Assembly (NCBI GenBank): GCA_964470965.1
Contig: CAYYIS010000009.1
Span: forward strand, 57,135 to 121,134
Origin: CAYYIS01 sp964470965
Lineage (GTDB): Bacteria > JAAXHH01 > JABIQT01
DNA length: 64,000 bases
Direction of reading: 5' to 3'
The notes beneath the pieces were generated by a model, which saw nothing but the letters and a program-made list of their open reading frames with translations, did no database searches and had not been told where the DNA came from. Position numbers and translations under genes: made by a program. This document shows positions 62,893-64,000 of this stretch, piece after piece (positions within the stretch are counted from its first letter, which is position 1; each line of letters begins with the position of its first letter).

Positions 62893-63696
62893 TTAAAACT
62901 TTACAAACCCTCCGCATACGGGTATGACCTGTCCGGTCACGTAATCCGAGAGATCCGTGACCAGAAACTCCACCACCCGGGCGCAGTCGGCGGGCATGCC
63001 GAGGCGGCGCAGGGGGATCTGGGCTTCCAGCTTTTCTTTTGTGGGTGAATCGGCGCGGCCCTGAGCGACGGCGCGGGAAGAGAGGATGAGGCCGGGGGCG
63101 ATGCAGTTGACATTTACGCCGAACGGACCGAGTTCAGCCGCCAGTACCCGGGTGTACTGGATGACTCCGGCCTTGGCCACTTTGTAGGGCATCCCGCCAC
63201 CGTCTCCGCCCGACCACATGCCGGCCTGGGAGCTTATGGTCACGATCCGGCCGCGGCCCAGCTCCTTCATGGGACCGCTGGCGGCCTGGCAGCAGTAAAC
63301 CGTGCCGGTCAGGTTCACATCCATGATGAATTTGAAATAATCCTCATGCGCCTGCGAAGCCGATCCGTCGGTGGCATTTGGATGGGCCAGGGAGCCGCCG
63401 GCGTTGTTTACCAGGATATCGATCCGTCCGAACGCATCGATAACCTGCCCCATCATGTTATCGACCTGTGACTTTTCGGTTACATCCGCTTCGACACCCA
63501 ACGACCGGCATCCGAGGGATTCTATCTCGTCCATGACAGTTGCGGCAGTCAGCTTCTCATCGTATTCACGCGCGGCGTCGAGAGATATATCGTTTACAAC
63601 CACGTCCGCCCCCAGTCCCGCCAGGTGAAGCGCATAGGCCCGCCCCAGTCCGCGCCCCGCGCCGGTAACGAGTGCCACTTTGTTTTTGAGTTTCAT
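62893..63696 (-). CDS. Short-chain dehydrogenase/reductase
   Basis: 267 residues. The Rossmann motif is VTGAGRGLGRAYALHL near residues 10-25, NNAGG follows, catalytic Ser is in VTISSQAG and the YxxxK is MPYKVAK. The C-terminal YVTGQVIPVCGGFV is usual for SDRs. A single-gene unit divergent from a second SDR, with only 118 bases between. It probably oxidises a secondary alcohol with NAD(P); the substrate is unknown. Confidence 0.9.
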   Translation of the reverse strand: MKLKNKVALVTGAGRGLGRAYALHLAGLGADVVVNDISLDAAREYDEKLTAATVMDEIESLGCRSLGVEADVTEKSQVDNMMGQVIDAFGRIDILVNNAGGSLAHPNATDGSASQAHEDYFKFIMDVNLTGTVYCCQAASGPMKELGRGRIVTISSQAGMWSGGDGGGMPYKVAKAGVIQYTRVLAAELGPFGVNVNCIAPGLILSSRAVAQGRADSPTKEKLEAQIPLRRLGMPADCARVVEFLVTDLSDYVTGQVIPVCGGFVKF

Positions 63697-63814
63697 GATG
63701 GATCACCTCTCCTGAATTTACCCCACTCAAATCTGCTTGACAATCGAACCATTGTAGCCCATACTCGGCCGATCGTCAAGAGGACATTCGTTCCGATATT
63801 ATCAGGAGTGTAAA

Positions 63815-64000
63815 ATGACTTTGAAGGATAGAATCGTCGTTGTAACGGGAGGGGCCACGGGGATCGGCCGAGGTACCGCCGTTTGTTGTGCAAAGGCCGG
63901 TGCAAAGGTAGTGATCGCGGACCTGAACGATGAAGGGATGGGGGAAACGGTCGACATCATCGAGTCCCAGGGCGGTTTGGCCGTGATGGTGCATACAGAC
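63815..64000 (+). CDS. Short-chain dehydrogenase/reductase (3' partial)
   Basis: 62 codons before the window ends. VVTGGATGIGRGTA is the SDR nucleotide-binding motif, and VVIADLNDEGM fixes the adenine-binding strand, whose Asp favours NAD over NADP. The ATG at 63815 follows AGGAG at six bases. It is divergent from the SDR gene at 62893-63696; the pair may share a promoter region. Confidence 0.85.
   Translation, partial: MTLKDRIVVVTGGATGIGRGTAVCCAKAGAKVVIADLNDEGMGETVDIIESQGGLAVMVHTD

Noticed and set aside
1..64000. CRISPR arrays, insertion sequences, prophage, toxin-antitoxin pairs
   Set aside because: No array of direct repeats with spacers, no transposase or integrase and no typical toxin or antitoxin frames were seen.

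Overview
The window is bacterial chromosome, about 53-55% GC by eye. It carries about 53 protein genes and four tRNA genes, with no insertion sequence, prophage, rRNA operon or CRISPR array. Most genes have clear AGGAG-type ribosome-binding sites. Several promoters match the TTGACA-17-TATAAT pattern. An outer membrane is implied by an ExbB/ExbD/TonB operon, MlaE/MlaD genes and several lipoproteins. The gene content includes three phytanoyl-CoA dioxygenase (PhyH) proteins, a sulfatase, enolase-superfamily and amidohydrolase enzymes, beta-propeller proteins, and a CNB-PP2C regulator. This resembles heterotrophic, marine or host-associated lineages near the FCB group, such as Latescibacterota or Poribacteria. 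That placement is an inference from gene content, not a phylogeny.

Layout. 1-7.7 kb: a partial carbamoyltransferase with altered substrate loops, then a minus-strand operon (beta-propeller protein, uronate-dehydrogenase-like enzyme, unknown protein, BisC/DMSO-reductase-family molybdoenzyme, solute-binding lipoprotein). 7.8-14 kb: secreted small proteins, an alpha/beta hydrolase without its serine, an arginase-family protein, a D-threonine-aldolase-type PLP enzyme and two class V aminotransferases. 14-21.5 kb: a minus-strand catabolic cluster (NHL propeller, amidohydrolase, mandelate-racemase-family enzyme), an orphan oligopeptide-binding protein and a TIM-barrel glycosidase-like protein. 21.9-24.6 kb: a membrane-anchored STAND-like ATPase with a glycine-rich repeat domain and a degenerate P-loop. 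24.6-28.7 kb: an ABC-2 exporter operon in which one permease is fused to a CPBP protease. 28.9-36.9 kb: PhyH and sulfatase genes with a fused double hydrolase and a CNB-PP2C phosphatase, around a clear divergent promoter pair.

37-39.6 kb holds two tRNA-Ser genes, gltX, tRNA-Gln and tRNA-Glu. 39.6-47 kb: a PIG-L deacetylase, an HD protein, methylmalonyl-CoA mutase and epimerase, and a second orphan oligopeptide-binding protein. 47-53.3 kb: a seven-gene operon (small membrane protein, PstS-like lipoprotein, TPR protein, ExbB, two ExbD, TonB) with a structured leader and a strong terminator. 53.5-57.5 kb: a membrane pyrophosphatase and MlaE/MlaD. 57.8-64 kb: O-methyltransferase, 2-keto-3-deoxygluconate kinase, KDPG-aldolase-like protein, a small coiled-coil protein, a methyltransferase, S-adenosylmethionine hydrolase and two SDR oxidoreductases.

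A plausible unifying theme is scavenging of sugar acids, sulfated and acylated organics and peptides. Sugar acids would enter a 2-keto-3-deoxygluconate route through the uronate dehydrogenase, the mandelate-racemase-family enzyme, the KDG kinase and the aldolase, and propionyl units would enter through methylmalonyl-CoA. The least explained elements are the STAND-like protein, the PstS/TPR/TonB operon, the permease-protease fusion, and several family members that have lost or changed key catalytic residues.
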